Below, piece by piece: positions 23,966 through 37,107 of a stretch of DNA of 64,000 nt. The DNA lies in assembly GCA_023525715.1 (NCBI GenBank), contig CM042013.1, positions 84,246,494 through 84,310,493 on the forward strand, read 5' to 3'. The notes under the pieces were generated by a model. The model was not told where the DNA came from and ran no database searches. It saw only the letters and a list, made by a program, of their open reading frames with translations. The translations under genes were made by a program, and so were the position numbers. Position 1 is the first letter of the stretch, and every line of letters starts with the position of its first letter. This DNA is from Cichorium intybus. Lineage: Eukaryota > Streptophyta > Magnoliopsida > Asterales > Asteraceae.

Positions 23966-24142
23966 GATCGACTTCATCAGGTGCTCCGGTGGGCAACAGG
24001 TTCAGTCGAGATTTTCTTCTCACGTAACAATGCTCTGTTAGCAAGCTCAAGGATGAAGATTTTGCAAAGAGTCGCTTACCTGAATGTCGGTATCTATCCC
24101 TTCACTTCCATCTTCCTCATTGTCTACTGCTTCCTTCCCACC
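23966..24142 (+). pseudogene. CSLD: Captured fragment of a cellulose synthase-like D gene
   Basis: The plus frame reads DRLHQVLRWATGSVEIFFSR, then ASSRMKILQRVAYLNVGIYP and a hydrophobic FTSIFLIVYCFLP. This matches the segment of plant CSLD glycosyltransferases carrying the Q(Q/V)LRW-type motif and the start of the first C-terminal transmembrane helix. CSLD enzymes make cell-wall glucans or mannans at the membrane. Only about 59 codons are present, with no upstream catalytic Asp motifs. The frame then runs into the right TIR. It reads in the sense orientation within the element. Confidence 0.88.
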
Positions 24143-24159
24143 GGACTTCACATGAGTTT

Positions 24160-24410
24160 GGTAAGAAATGAGTGGATGGGGAGGGGTGAGGATGAGGGTG
24201 TGTTTTATTTTTGTTTTTTTTTTCTTTTTTACCCTTAAAAATAAATTGTAGTTAAAGAAAATGTAAAAGAAATTAAAAAGGGTACATTAGTCATTTTGTA
24301 TAGCTCAAGGACAATTTAACAAAAGTTTTCAAACCACAGGGACTACCCTTGAGGTTTGTGAAAGTTAGGGACCAAACTCGATATCCTCTGAAACCACAGG
24401 GACCATTTAT
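24160..24410. repeat. E4 right terminal inverted repeat
   Basis: It starts GGTAAGAAATGAGTGG and ends GGACCATTTAT, the reverse complement of the left TIR apart from scattered mismatches. Confidence 0.85.
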
Positions 24411-25138
<728 letters not shown>

Positions 25139-25151
25139 CTCCCCCTTGAAT
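25139..25151 (-). other. E5 polypurine tract
   Basis: The minus strand reads TTCAAGGGGGAG immediately before the 3' LTR. Confidence 0.85.
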
Positions 25152-25297
25152 GACATCATTCTACATCAGAGTTCAACTTTGAAGTACTGCCTCATTAAAA
25201 ACCTTGCTAAAGAAAACCCAGTGGGAAAAAACTTTAGCGAATGGAAAAAGAGTGCAGTGTCTAGTTGACTCCCCCTCATTTAGATATCTAATGACCA

Positions 25298-28200
25298 TTA
25301 TGTATTGTGCAGATGTCTCATTCCAATACCATGAACATGTTTTCTAAAAATCTTGGTAGGAAGTGCCTTTGTGAAAAGATCTGCTGCATTGTTGCTAGAT
25401 TGAACATATTTTAATTCAATCTGTTGATTCTTTATACGCTCTTGAGTGTATTCAAAAAACTTTGGAGGAATATGTTTTGTCCTGTCGCTTTTGATGTACC
25501 CTTCTTTCATTTGAGCGACACATGCTGCATTATCTTCATAGATTAAGGTTGGAGATTTATCTTTATCAATTCCACAAGAAGTCAGGATAAGTTGTGTCAT
25601 CGATCTTAACCATGTACATTCTCTACTAGCTTCATTTAGAGCAATTACTTCTGCATGATTTGAAGATGTGGCGACGAGTGTTTGCTTTTGAGAACGCCAA
25701 GATATTGCAGTACCTCCATTCATGAATACATATCCAGTTTGAGATCTAGCTTTATGAGGATCAGACAAGTAACCTGCATCTGCATAACCAATCAAGCCTT
25801 GTTTTGAACTATTAGGAAAAAATAAACCTAAATCAGTAGTTCCGCGAAGGTATCGTAATATGTGCTTGATTCCATTCCAGTGTCTTTTTGTTGGAGATGA
25901 ACTAAATCTTGCTAATAGATTTACTGCAAAAGAAATGTCAGGTCTAGTACAATTAATAAGATACATAAGAGCTCCAATTGCATTAAGATATGGTACTTCT
26001 GGACCAAGAATTTCTTCATTTTCCTCACAAGGGCGATATGGATCTTTGTCAATATTTAGTGATCTAACAATCATTGGAGAGCTTAAAGGTTTGGCTTTAT
26101 CCATATTAAAACGTTTCAAGACCCTTTCTGTATAGTTTGATTGATGGACAAGTATCCCATTTGGCATATGCTCAATCTGTAAACCAAGACAATATTTGGT
26201 TTTCCCAAGGTCTTTCATTTCAAATTCTTTCTTTAAAAATTCAATCACTTCAAGGATTTCTTTATTCGTCCCAATAATGTTTAGATCATCAACATAGACG
26301 GCTATAATCACATATCCAGATGTTGTTTTCTTAATAAATACACACGGACAAATAGTATTGTTTTTATAGCCTTTGCTTATTAAGTAATCACTTAGACGAT
26401 TGTACCACATACGTCCAGATTGCTTTAACCCATACAATGATCTTTGCAGTTTGATAGAATACATTTGTTTGGGTTTTGCACTTAATGCTTCTGGCATTTT
26501 AAATCCTTCGGGGATTTTCATATATATATCACTGTCAAGTGATCCGTATAAGTAAGCAGTAACAACATCCATAAGATGCATATCTAAATTTTCAGAAACT
26601 GCTAGACTGATTAAATATCTGAAAGTGATTGCATCCATAACAGGAGAATATGTTTCTTCATACTCGATTCCCGGCCTTTGAGAAAAACCCTGAGCAACGA
26701 GCCTGGCTTTGTATCTCACAATTTCATTTTTCTCATTTCTTTTTCGTATAAAAATCCATCTGTATCCCAATGGTTTCACAACTCCAGGTGTGAGTAGAAT
26801 AGGTCCAAAAACCTTTCTGTTATTGAGAGACGTTAATTCAGCTTGCATAGCCTCTTTCCATTTACCCCAATACTGCCTATTTTGGCATTCAATGACAGAT
26901 TGTGGTTCTGGATCCTCATTGATAATATTGCATGCAACTGAATAAGAAAATATTATATCTTCTAATTCATATTGGCTCCTTACTATTTTTATATGACCAT
27001 AATTAATTTCAATCTCCTTATCATTTATTTCCTCAACTGGGGAAGTAATGTTATTTTGTATTTCTTCATGAACATTTTCATTATGCTCAAATATATTTTC
27101 CATTCCTCTTCTTTTTCTAGGATTTGCATCCTTAGAACCAAATGGCCTTCCACGCTTCAGGCGTGCTTTGGATTCTTGAGTTACTTTTTCATCAGATTGT
27201 CTATCTGGGAGTTCAATTCGAGCTGGAGCATTAACAGCAGGTATATATGATTTAGTAACTCTTTTTGTATCAGTAAATGCATCAGGTAATTGATTTGCAA
27301 CTTCTTGCAAATGTATTATTTTTTGAACACCCATCTCACATTCTTGTGTGCGAGGATCAAGATATGATAAAGAAGGTTCATACCATGAAACATTCTTTTC
27401 TTGGGTTTTCATTTCTCCCCCAAGCATTGGGAAATTTTCTTCATTGAAATGGCAATCAGCAAGACGTGCTGTAAACATATCACCTGTCAAAGGTTCAAGA
27501 TATCTTATTATTGAATTTGTTTCAAAACCAACATATATTCCCAACCTCCTTTGAGGACCCATTTTTGTACGTTGTGGTGGAGCAATAGGAACATATACTG
27601 CACTTCCAAAAATTTTAAGGTGGGATATATCTGGTTCTTTTCCAGAAACAAGTTGAAGGGGAGAATGTGTATGATATGCACTTGGTCTCAAACGAATCAG
27701 TGATGCAGCATGTAAAATTGCATGACCCCAAATGGAAACAGGAAGTTTTGTTCTCATTATTAATGGTCTAGCTATTAATTGGAGACGTTTAATCAGTGAT
27801 TCTGCTAAACCATTTTGAGTGTGTACATGTGCAACTGGATGCTCAACAGTAATTCCTATAGACATACAATAATCATTAAATACTTGAGACGTAAACTCAC
27901 CTGCATTATCAAGTCTCACTTTATTGATGTTATAATCAGGAAAATGTGCTCTCAGTTTAATAATCTGAGTTAGGAATTTTGCGAATGCCATGTTACGAGT
28001 TGATAATAGGCAAACATGAGACCATCTAGTTGATGCATCTGTTAAGACCATAAAGTATTTAAATGGTCCAGAAGGTGGATGAATTGGACCACATATGTCT
28101 CCTTGAATTCTTTCTAGAAATCTAGGTGATTCCCTTTCAACTTTCATTGGTGAAGGTCTTGTAATTAATTTCCCAAGGGAACAAGAAATACACGGGTTCT

Positions 28201-28777
28201 TATTACCTATTTGAGGGAACTTCTTGTCCTTTAATGGATGCCCAAATGTATTTTCAATTATTCGACGCATCATTGTTAATCCTGGATGGCCCAGCCTGTC
28301 ATGCCACAAACTAAATATTCTAGGATCACAAAATTTTTCTTTAACCACCAAATTTGACTCAACTATATTTATATATGTAAAATGTAAACCAGAATCAAAT
28401 TGTGGTAATTTCTCCAATATATGGTTTTCATTTATTATAAACATATATTTCTTGTTTCCTATTGTTTTGGTGAATGTGTCATATCCGTTAAGATATATAT
28501 CATTAAAACCCAATAAATTTCTATTTGACTTTGGGGAAAATAACGCATTACTGATTACAAACTTCGTACCATTAGGTAACATGAAACAAGCATTTCCTGC
28601 TCCTACGATCAAGTCTACAGGACCTGATATTGTATTTATGTGCCCTTTTACGGGTTTTAGTGTGGAAAAATATTTCTTTGTTTTCAAGATGGTGTGTGTG
28701 GTACCACAATCAATTATTAAGAGTTCTCCAAGATTTCCTTGGTTTTGTGCTCCAGTTGAACTCATTTTGAACTTCAT
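25298..28777 (-). CDS. E5 Pol polyprotein (protease-integrase-RT-RNase H), 1159 aa, intact
   Basis: Order: protease LLIIDCGTTHTIL (about residue 24), integrase zinc region (WHDRLGHPG ... CISCSLGK), core with VLTDASTRWSH (Asp), VRLDNAGEF (Asp) and HTQNGLAES (Glu), RT with LMDVVTAYLYGSL (Asp) and AVYVDDLNIIG (DD), and RNase H with NHAEVIALNEA, YEDNAACV and ADLFTKALP. All catalytic residues are present and there is no internal stop. It would process gag, copy RNA to DNA and integrate it. The ATG at 28777 lies 115 bp after the gag stop in a separate frame. Of all pol genes in the window this alone looks potentially functional. Confidence 0.95.
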   Translation of the reverse strand: MKFKMSSTGAQNQGNLGELLIIDCGTTHTILKTKKYFSTLKPVKGHINTISGPVDLIVGAGNACFMLPNGTKFVISNALFSPKSNRNLLGFNDIYLNGYDTFTKTIGNKKYMFIINENHILEKLPQFDSGLHFTYINIVESNLVVKEKFCDPRIFSLWHDRLGHPGLTMMRRIIENTFGHPLKDKKFPQIGNKNPCISCSLGKLITRPSPMKVERESPRFLERIQGDICGPIHPPSGPFKYFMVLTDASTRWSHVCLLSTRNMAFAKFLTQIIKLRAHFPDYNINKVRLDNAGEFTSQVFNDYCMSIGITVEHPVAHVHTQNGLAESLIKRLQLIARPLIMRTKLPVSIWGHAILHAASLIRLRPSAYHTHSPLQLVSGKEPDISHLKIFGSAVYVPIAPPQRTKMGPQRRLGIYVGFETNSIIRYLEPLTGDMFTARLADCHFNEENFPMLGGEMKTQEKNVSWYEPSLSYLDPRTQECEMGVQKIIHLQEVANQLPDAFTDTKRVTKSYIPAVNAPARIELPDRQSDEKVTQESKARLKRGRPFGSKDANPRKRRGMENIFEHNENVHEEIQNNITSPVEEINDKEIEINYGHIKIVRSQYELEDIIFSYSVACNIINEDPEPQSVIECQNRQYWGKWKEAMQAELTSLNNRKVFGPILLTPGVVKPLGYRWIFIRKRNEKNEIVRYKARLVAQGFSQRPGIEYEETYSPVMDAITFRYLISLAVSENLDMHLMDVVTAYLYGSLDSDIYMKIPEGFKMPEALSAKPKQMYSIKLQRSLYGLKQSGRMWYNRLSDYLISKGYKNNTICPCVFIKKTTSGYVIIAVYVDDLNIIGTNKEILEVIEFLKKEFEMKDLGKTKYCLGLQIEHMPNGILVHQSNYTERVLKRFNMDKAKPLSSPMIVRSLNIDKDPYRPCEENEEILGPEVPYLNAIGALMYLINCTRPDISFAVNLLARFSSSPTKRHWNGIKHILRYLRGTTDLGLFFPNSSKQGLIGYADAGYLSDPHKARSQTGYVFMNGGTAISWRSQKQTLVATSSNHAEVIALNEASRECTWLRSMTQLILTSCGIDKDKSPTLIYEDNAACVAQMKEGYIKSDRTKHIPPKFFEYTQERIKNQQIELKYVQSSNNAADLFTKALPTKIFRKHVHGIGMRHLHNT

Positions 28778-28891
28778 ATAAGAAAAATAAATGATGAGTT
28801 ATGAACACAATTTTAATAAAAGTGACTCGAAAAACTTTATTAAAAAAGAAAAACATTACAATGAAAAATTAAAACATGTTACAAAAGGAAA

Positions 28892-29950
28892 CTAGTTTTC
28901 TAGGATGTCTAAATCATTGCAAAAGTCAAGAGTGTTTAGTTCAATGTTTCCTAGATCAACACCATCGATGAGATTGACTTCTTTCCCCTTTCCTTTAATG
29001 GAATCTTGGTAAAGTTTACAAAGATGGGGATCTGTACGACAGGTCCTTGACCAATGACCTGTGCTACCACATCTATAACAAGAACCTCCGGGGTTCTGTG
29101 ATGTTCCGACATCATTTCTTTTTTATTGTGGTTGGACATTATTTCCTTGTGGAGTGTGTTGATTATTGTTTCTTTGACCACGCCCACGGTTATAAGGATG
29201 ACCGCGTCCATGACCTTGAGTATAACCGCGCCCAAAATTTTGGTTTTGGTTCAAATGGTCTCGACCGCGACCACGGCCTCGTCCACGACCACGACCACGA
29301 CCACGTCCTCGTCCATACGAATTATTTCTAGGTTCATAAGTGATAGTAGCATTTGCTTCAGGAAGTGCTACTGAACCTGTTGGACGGGACTGGTGGTTCT
29401 TTATTAATAGTTCATTATTTTGTTCAGCAACAAGGAGAAGTGTATTAAGCTCAGAATATTTTTTGAGCTTTTGCATACGATATTGTTGTTGCAATGTCAT
29501 ATTTGATGCATGGAATGTGGAGAGAGTTTTCTCCAACATCGAAGCATCAGAAACCTCTTCCCCACAAAATTTTAGTTGTGAACATATCCGAAATAATGCG
29601 GAATTATAGTCATGTACCTTTTTGAAGTCTTGAAACCTCAACGATAACCACTCAGCCCTAGCACTTGGAAGTATAACTTCCTTTTGGTGGTCAAATCTTT
29701 CTTTTAAGCTTTTCCAAAGAGTGCTAGGATCGGTGGTATTGAGGTATTCATACCTCAACATTTCATCGATATGTTTGCGAAGGAAAATTATTGCACGTGC
29801 TTTATCTTGCGACGTGCACTTATTTTTTTCTTTTATAGTTTTAGATAAATCCATGGACTCAAGATGCATCGTAACATCTATAGTCCAAGGCATGTAGTTC
29901 TTTCCGCTGACTTCAAGAGCGGTAAATTCAAGCTTTGCAATGTTTGACAT
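28892..29950 (-). pseudogene. E5 gag with one in-frame stop
   Basis: The start is placed at the ATG 29950 (MSNIAKLEF), which matches the usual beginning of this copia gag family; an upstream ATG at 29980 is less likely. A capsid-like domain runs to about residue 200, then an Arg-Gly-rich RNA-binding stretch (RGRGRGRG), then a TAA at 29123-29125. Beyond the stop the frame continues with the zinc knuckle CYRCGSTGHWSRTC and ends at 28892. The stop separates capsid from knuckle, so a full gag is not made unless read through. Confidence 0.9.
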
Positions 29951-30099
29951 ATTGTAGTTCCTAAGAAAAATAAAACTCATTAAATTTGTCGTTTAAAGGT
30001 GGGGATGAGTTTTACTATTTCTATTATAGTTACAAACATAATTAAATAGATGAATCTTCTCAAATTAATTTTATTTTAAAATTTAAAATGTTATTTTTA

Positions 30100-30470
30100 A
30101 TCGGTTGCGCATAAATAAACGTTAGTATATATAAATAGATGTCAGAGCATGAATAATAGTTAGTATACATAAATAAATGTTAGTGTGCGTAAATAAATAT
30201 TAGTTTATATAAATAAGCGTTAGTATACATAAATAAATGTTAGTATGCGTAAATAAATGTTAGTTTGCATAAATAAATGTTAGTTGCCGTAAATAAACGT
30301 TAGTTTACATAAATAAACGTTAGTTGCCGTAAATAAACGTTAGTTTGCATAAATAAACGTTAGTATACATAAATAAATGTTAGTTGCATAAATAAAAATT
30401 AGTATGCGATAACAAAAGTTAGTTTGCAATAATAAATGTTAATAAAGCGTAAGTAAAGTTAGAATAAGAA
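30100..30470. repeat. Minisatellite, about 20-bp units, in the E5 leader
   Basis: Roughly 17 imperfect units of (A)TAAATAAAYGTTAGTNTGC between 30100 and 30470, with (T/G)GC(A/G)TA variants. Confidence 0.9.
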
Positions 30471-30480
30471 ATGAACTTCG

Positions 30481-30600
30481 TTAGTAGTCATAACGTCAAG
30501 GTTAAATAAGAAAAGAAATTTGTTAGTAGTCATAACGTCAAGGATAAATAAGAAAAGAAATTTGTTAGTAGTCATAACTTCGAGAATAAAATGTTGTTTT
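30481..30600. repeat. Tandem repeat, 42-bp units, in the E5 leader
   Basis: TTAGTAGTCATAACGTCAAG begins at 30481 and 30523, with a diverged third copy at 30565; exactly 42 bp apart. Confidence 0.92.
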
Positions 30601-30723
30601 TTTTCGTTGTCGTTATTGTTATTATTATTATTAATTAACATTCTAGTTTTGATGAAATTACATACCTTGATTAAGATCGATGTGTCTTTTAATCGCCTTC
30701 GTTAGAGCCTCGTGCTGATAACG

Positions 30724-32340
<1,617 letters not shown>

Positions 32341-32345
32341 AATCC

Positions 32346-32555
32346 TATTACATGAAAGAGAGTTGAGAGAAGGAAAAGTTCTCATTGTTTTCATTAACAA
32401 GAAATGAAATTACAGACACAGTTATATACAAGTATCAAAACCAACTAACAACTAATCAATGTCTAATTAATTTGATCTAACAAACTCTACACTGAAAAGA
32501 CTAAAATGCCCCTTGACCAATCTAGCTTAAATACAACATGTAAGTCTCTCTAATA
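32346..32555 (-). repeat. E6 3' LTR
   Basis: TATTACATGAAAGAG...CTCTCTAATA; terminal inverted repeat TATTA/TAATA rather than TG/CA. Confidence 0.93.
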
Positions 32556-32567
32556 TTCCCCCTCAAG
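32556..32567 (-). other. E6 polypurine tract
   Basis: The minus strand reads CTTGAGGGGGAA just before the 3' LTR. Confidence 0.88.
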
Positions 32568-32930
32568 ATGTATCTGAAGAATATATGTTCTTAAGATGCA
32601 TCTTCCATATGAAAGGTTCAATTTTGGTGGATGGTAAAGGCTTGGTGAACATGTCTGCCAATTGAAAAGCAGAACGAATAGGCATGAGTTTGATGGAGTG
32701 GTCAACAACCTTTTCACTCACAAAATGACAGTCAATTTCTATGTGTTTAGTTCTCTCATGAAATGTTGGGTTGTTTGCTATTTTAACTGCAGCATCATTG
32801 TCACAAAACATCAAAACTGGCTTTTCATGGTGTATTCCAAAATTATGCAACAATTGTCTTAGCGATGTAATTTCACAAGCTGTAGAAGCCATTGCCCTGT
32901 ACTCTGCCTCAGCAGATGACCTTTCCAGTG
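32563..32930 (-). pseudogene. E6 RNase H C-terminus
   Basis: Continues with SSAEAEYRAMAS, FCDNDAAVKIA and LADMFTKPLPS, all standard copia RNase H motifs, and ends at 32563 by the PPT. Confidence 0.85.
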
Positions 32931-32944
32931 GGCTGTTTCTTTGA

Positions 32945-34270
32945 TCACCAAGAGATTAAAGAATCTCCCAAAAATACAAAAAATCCAGAAATAGATCTTC
33001 TTGTGTCCAAACATCGTTGCCAATCAGAATCACTGAAGGCTTTTAATTGAAAATTGGAGCTAGATGGGAAGATAACATCATTAACATACACAAGTAAAGC
33101 CACATAATTCTCATTTTTACCCTTATGGAATAAAGAGTAATCAGACTTTGACTGCTTGAAACTAATATGAATCATAAATTTTGATAATTTATCAAACCAT
33201 TGTCTGGAAGCCTGTTTTAAACCATAAATGGCTTTGTTTAATCTACATACCATTTTCTGTTCCCCCTCAATATGAACACCAGGTGGCACATCCATGTAAA
33301 CTTCTTCATTCAAGGTTCCATTTAAAAAGGCATTATTGACATCCAATTGTACCAAATCCCATGATTTTGCAGCAACAACAGCTAACAACATTTTCACAGT
33401 AACAAGTTTAGCAACTGGAGAATAAGTGTCAAAATAATCAATCCCTTCTTGTTGTGTAAAATCCTTGGCCACTAAACATGCCTTGTGCCTTTCTATACTC
33501 CCATTTGAACCATACTTGATCTTATAAACCCAACGACATCCAACTGTATTCTTGCCAGGAATAGGGATTAGGACAGGAAACTGTGGAAGGGTAGAATGGT
33601 CATCTTGAAATGACAAAGGAATAACAATGTGTGAAAAAGGATCATCAATTGGTAAAGAACCAATTTTCTGTTGAAAAGGGAAGATACTTTCATGAAAAAC
33701 AACATCCCTTGATTGAAAAATATTGTTTGAAGTTAAATCAAGAAATTTGTAAGCCTTCATTTCTGGTGGATAACCTAGGAAAACACAAGCAATGGATCTT
33801 GGACTAAACTTATGCCTGTTAGCACTCAAAGTAGATACATATGCCAAACATCCAAAGGTTCTTAAATGAGAATAATCAGGATCTTTGCCATATAACCTAA
33901 AGTATGGAGTTTCATTGTGAAGAAGATCAGATGGAACACGATTGATAAGGTATGTTGCAGTGAGGACATATTCATTCCAGAATTTGGTGGGAACAGACGA
34001 CTGAAACATTAAGGCTCTTGCAACATTAAGAAGGCGCTAATGCTTCCTTTCCACTACTGAATTCTGTTCTGGCCTAGCAACACATGACTTCTGATGTAAA
34101 ATGCCCTTTTCATGAAAGAAATTAGTAAACTCTAATTCTTTGGAATTATCAGACCTAAATCTTTTAATTGTCTTATTGAATTGATTTAAGACCATGTTGT
34201 AAAACCGTGGGATTATCAACTGAACATCTGACTTATTCTTGATCAAGAATATCCGTGTAAATCTACTCTA
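32945..34270 (-). pseudogene. E6 integrase and reverse transcriptase, internally deleted
   Basis: The integrase core remains in 34246-34037 (FRSDNSKE, second Asp; EQNSVVERKH, Glu) and ends in a stop. RT runs 34009-32945: WVYKIKYGSNG, LVQLDVNNAFLNG (Asp), AIYGLKQASRQW, and LLVYVNDVIF, where the YVDD active site reads YVND. Right after this the sequence jumps to the RNase H linker (FSDSDWQRC), so the RT C-terminus is deleted. A second deletion is likely before VGCRWVY. Confidence 0.87.
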
Positions 34271-34347
34271 ATCATCAACAACAATTACAAAATATCTAAA
34301 ACCTTGAATGCTTGAAACATGAAATGGTCCCCAAATGTCATAATGAA

Positions 34348-35838
34348 TTAAATCAAATGGTTCATTACACATATTGTTATGAGAAACAATTGAAAACAAT
34401 GAAAAGATGAAGACTCTTTAGAACTGAAAGACCCTAGTTGATCCTTGACAGTCATAATCTTCTTATTTGATGGGTGACCAAGTCTCTTATGCCAAATATC
34501 TAAAGAAACAACATGAACATGATGATGGACATGTACTCCCTTTGGGTTGAGTACATACAACTCATGTCTCTTATCAGCCCTGCCAATCGTCTTCTTGAGG
34601 AGAGTATCCTGGATAAACGCATGATCACAAGTGAATTGAATAATCAATTTTTGTGCCTTGGTTAAAGAACTCACTGAAATGAGGTTGAGATCAAAGTTGG
34701 AAACATATAGAACTCCTTCTATGTAAACTAGTAGCACCATCTTATTAGGTAAGGTAACTGTGTGATTATGTACTTTTCTTTTGTTGAAAAACATATCAAT
34801 ATCATGACAAATGTGTTGTGTAGCCCCTAAGTCTATAATCCATAAGTGAGAAAGACCACCATTATGCACAAATAAGGAATAGTATTTACCTGTTGATGTT
34901 TCTTCATTAGGATTCACTGAAATCATGTGACTAGACAGTGCAGACATCAAATGTTGACATTGAGCCGTAGTGAAGTCTTGAAAAACATCATTGAGAGGAC
35001 TGGTTTCATGATGAACAACAGCAGCAGTATTGTTAATCTTTGCCTTTGACTTGTATCCAGGTGGATAGGTGTGGAGTTTGTAACACTTCTCAATTGTGTG
35101 TCCTTGAAGTTTGTAGTGTGAACAGAAAGGACGATCACGACGTTGAGAATTGAAAACGAAGTTGACATTGGATGACTTTCGATTGTTGTAATTGGAATTA
35201 GGGCTTGATTTAGCAAGAAATGCCATATATGAATTTGAATTATCATTGGAAATAGATTTTTGTTTCTCTTCTTGAGCAACAAGAGAGAAAACACGGTTGA
35301 TAGCAGGCAATGGATCCATAAGGAGAATTTGACTTAGTGTTGAAGAAAATGATTCATTAATCCCCATTAGAAAATTCATCACATGCTCTGTCTGAATTAA
35401 TTCTTCAATTTCTTTGACTCCATTGCATTCACATTTGTTATAGGAGCATCGAGGACGAAAATTAGATAATTCTTTAGATAGAGATTTGAGTTTGGTGAAG
35501 TAAACACTTATCGAGTCTTGATTCTGAGTCAAATGAGTGATTTATCTCCGAATTTGAAAAATTCTCGGTCCATTGCTCTGACGGAATCGGTCCTTGAAGT
35601 CATTCCATATCTCGTGAGCTGTGTCAACAAACATGATGCTAGCAGAAATCTCCTTTGATACGGAATTGAGGATCCATGAGATAACAAGATTGTTGTTGCG
35701 CATCCGTGAGTTGTACAGATTTGCTTCATTCTGACTCGGTTTCTCTACGCTTCCATCAATGAAACCGGTTTTATTCTTCACGGAAAGTGTAATCATCATT
35801 GCTTCACTCCATGAAGGATAATTTTCACCAGTGAGCAA
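34348..35838 (-). pseudogene. E6 gag and protease
   Basis: The first frame (35838-35542) starts LTGENYPSWSEAM, a copia gag N-terminus. A frame change near 35535 leads to 35532-34348 with a damaged zinc knuckle (CSHYKLQGHTIEKC: the second Cys is Tyr), a protease site WIIDLGATQHICH (Leu in place of Ser/Thr), and the HKRLGHPSNKK start of the integrase zinc region. It is non-functional. Confidence 0.85.
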
Positions 35839-36079
35839 TTGAGAAACAAGAACACATCAAGGATTATCTGAATGGTGAAGATAATATGGATGAAGACGAT
35901 CGTCAATCGGCAAGATTGTAGATCCAGAAGTTTGCGAAGAAGAACCAGAATTGGTTCCAGACATGATTTCAAAATAACAATGAAGCAGTGAAAGCAAGAT
36001 CTAGAAAAGGAAATCAGATCTCGAGTGACTAATTGAAGATAGAAACAGATGAATCAGATTTGCGGAAGAACGAGCATTT

Positions 36080-36091
36080 GCTCTGATACCA
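36080..36091 (-). other. E6 primer binding site (initiator Met tRNA)
   Basis: TGGTATCAGAGC on the minus strand, directly adjoining the 5' LTR. Confidence 0.95.
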
Positions 36092-36300
36092 TATTACATG
36101 AAAGAGAGTTGAGAGAAGGAAAGTTCTCATTGTTTTAATTAACAAGAAATGAAATTACAAACACGGTTGTATAAAAGTATCAAAACTAACTAACAGATAA
36201 TCAGCGTCTAACTAATTTGATCTAACAAACTTTACAATGAAAAGACTAAAATGCCCCTTGACGAATCTAGCTTAAATACAACATGTAACTCTCTCTAATA
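36092..36300 (-). repeat. E6 5' LTR
   Basis: Counterpart of 32346-32555, with one single-base indel and about 15 substitutions by eye. Confidence 0.93.
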
Positions 36301-36305
36301 AATCC

Positions 36306-37107
36306 TACATAACTTTGGGGCTGATTTGTTGATGGTTTGTTTTCTGTTTCCATTATTTGTTATGCATTGATGCTGTGTAGTAGAGCAAAAAAATTGGACA
36401 AAAAAAATATACCGAGCGTGTCCGCTACCAAATACCTTAGGGATCGTTTTTAGTGAGGTATTTATTGAAAATAAATATTAAAATAAACTAATAAAATATG
36501 AAAGCATAGAGAATACCATCACAGTTGATAACTACTCACACTCCAAAATATACCAACCGCAACCACTCTCGTCGGTTCTAAATTCTGATCTGACAATCCC
36601 GAGCGGGTCTGCTACCAAATACACCAAATACAGGTACCTGTTCAGATGTTCACTCTACACAAAATTATTAAAGCCATCAATCAACTTTCCCGTGCAACAT
36701 AAAACAACACTTAAAATTATGAAAATACAAAGAAGTAGCAGCGAATTTGTAAACAAAAGAAAAAAAGTCAATAAATGGTAACATAATGTACTTTCTCTAT
36801 CAACCTAGGAATAAACTTTGGTTCTACTTATTCTTGCAGCATGATAGTTTTTATCACCTAATACCTAACCTGACGACATGAGTCTATGAGTCTTTGTGTG
36901 TGAATCAGAGTGTATGTGAAGCATTTTCTAATACTTAAATGGATGTTCATACCAGTGAAAGATTCTCAAATGTTTTATTTTGTCCTTGCAATTGAGAAAA
37001 TCTTGTAAATTGTCTTAATTGTCACTAAAAGCCAAACCAACTTCTAAAGTTACACTATTTAACATATCACATTGAACCTATAGACATAAAAAATGTCTAG
37101 AGCTTAT
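36306..37107. other. Non-coding spacer between E6 and E7
   Basis: No gene seen. CCGAGCG(T/G)GTC(C/T)GCTACCAAATAC occurs twice (about 36414 and 36600). Confidence 0.55.

Larger units (their letters stand above)
22872..24410 (+). mobile_element. E4: Pack-MULE-like element carrying gene fragments
   Basis: Long terminal inverted repeats of about 250 bp bound 1.04 kb of interior that has no transposase but includes a fragment of a cellulose-synthase-like D gene and a second short ORF. The TIR ends begin ATAAATGGTCCCTGTGGTTT. A convincing 9-bp target duplication is not visible (flanks AAAAACTTT and GATTTTTTG), so the class (MULE versus another long-TIR element) is inferred from TIR length and gene capture. 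Confidence 0.7.
32346..36300 (-). mobile_element. E6: Ty1-copia element with TATTA...TAATA termini and perfect target duplication
   Basis: LTRs of 210 and 209 bp are flanked by AATCC at 32341-32345 and 36301-36305. PBS and PPT abut the LTRs. The 3.96-kb body is internally deleted in pol and frameshifted. About 15 substitutions between LTRs (near 7%) make it clearly older than E5 and E8. Confidence 0.93.

Noticed and set aside
28224..28781. 185-codon plus-strand ORF
   Set aside because: Antisense of E5 pol.
30481..30600. CRISPR-like array of 42-bp units
   Set aside because: Units are contiguous with no spacers; plant minisatellite.
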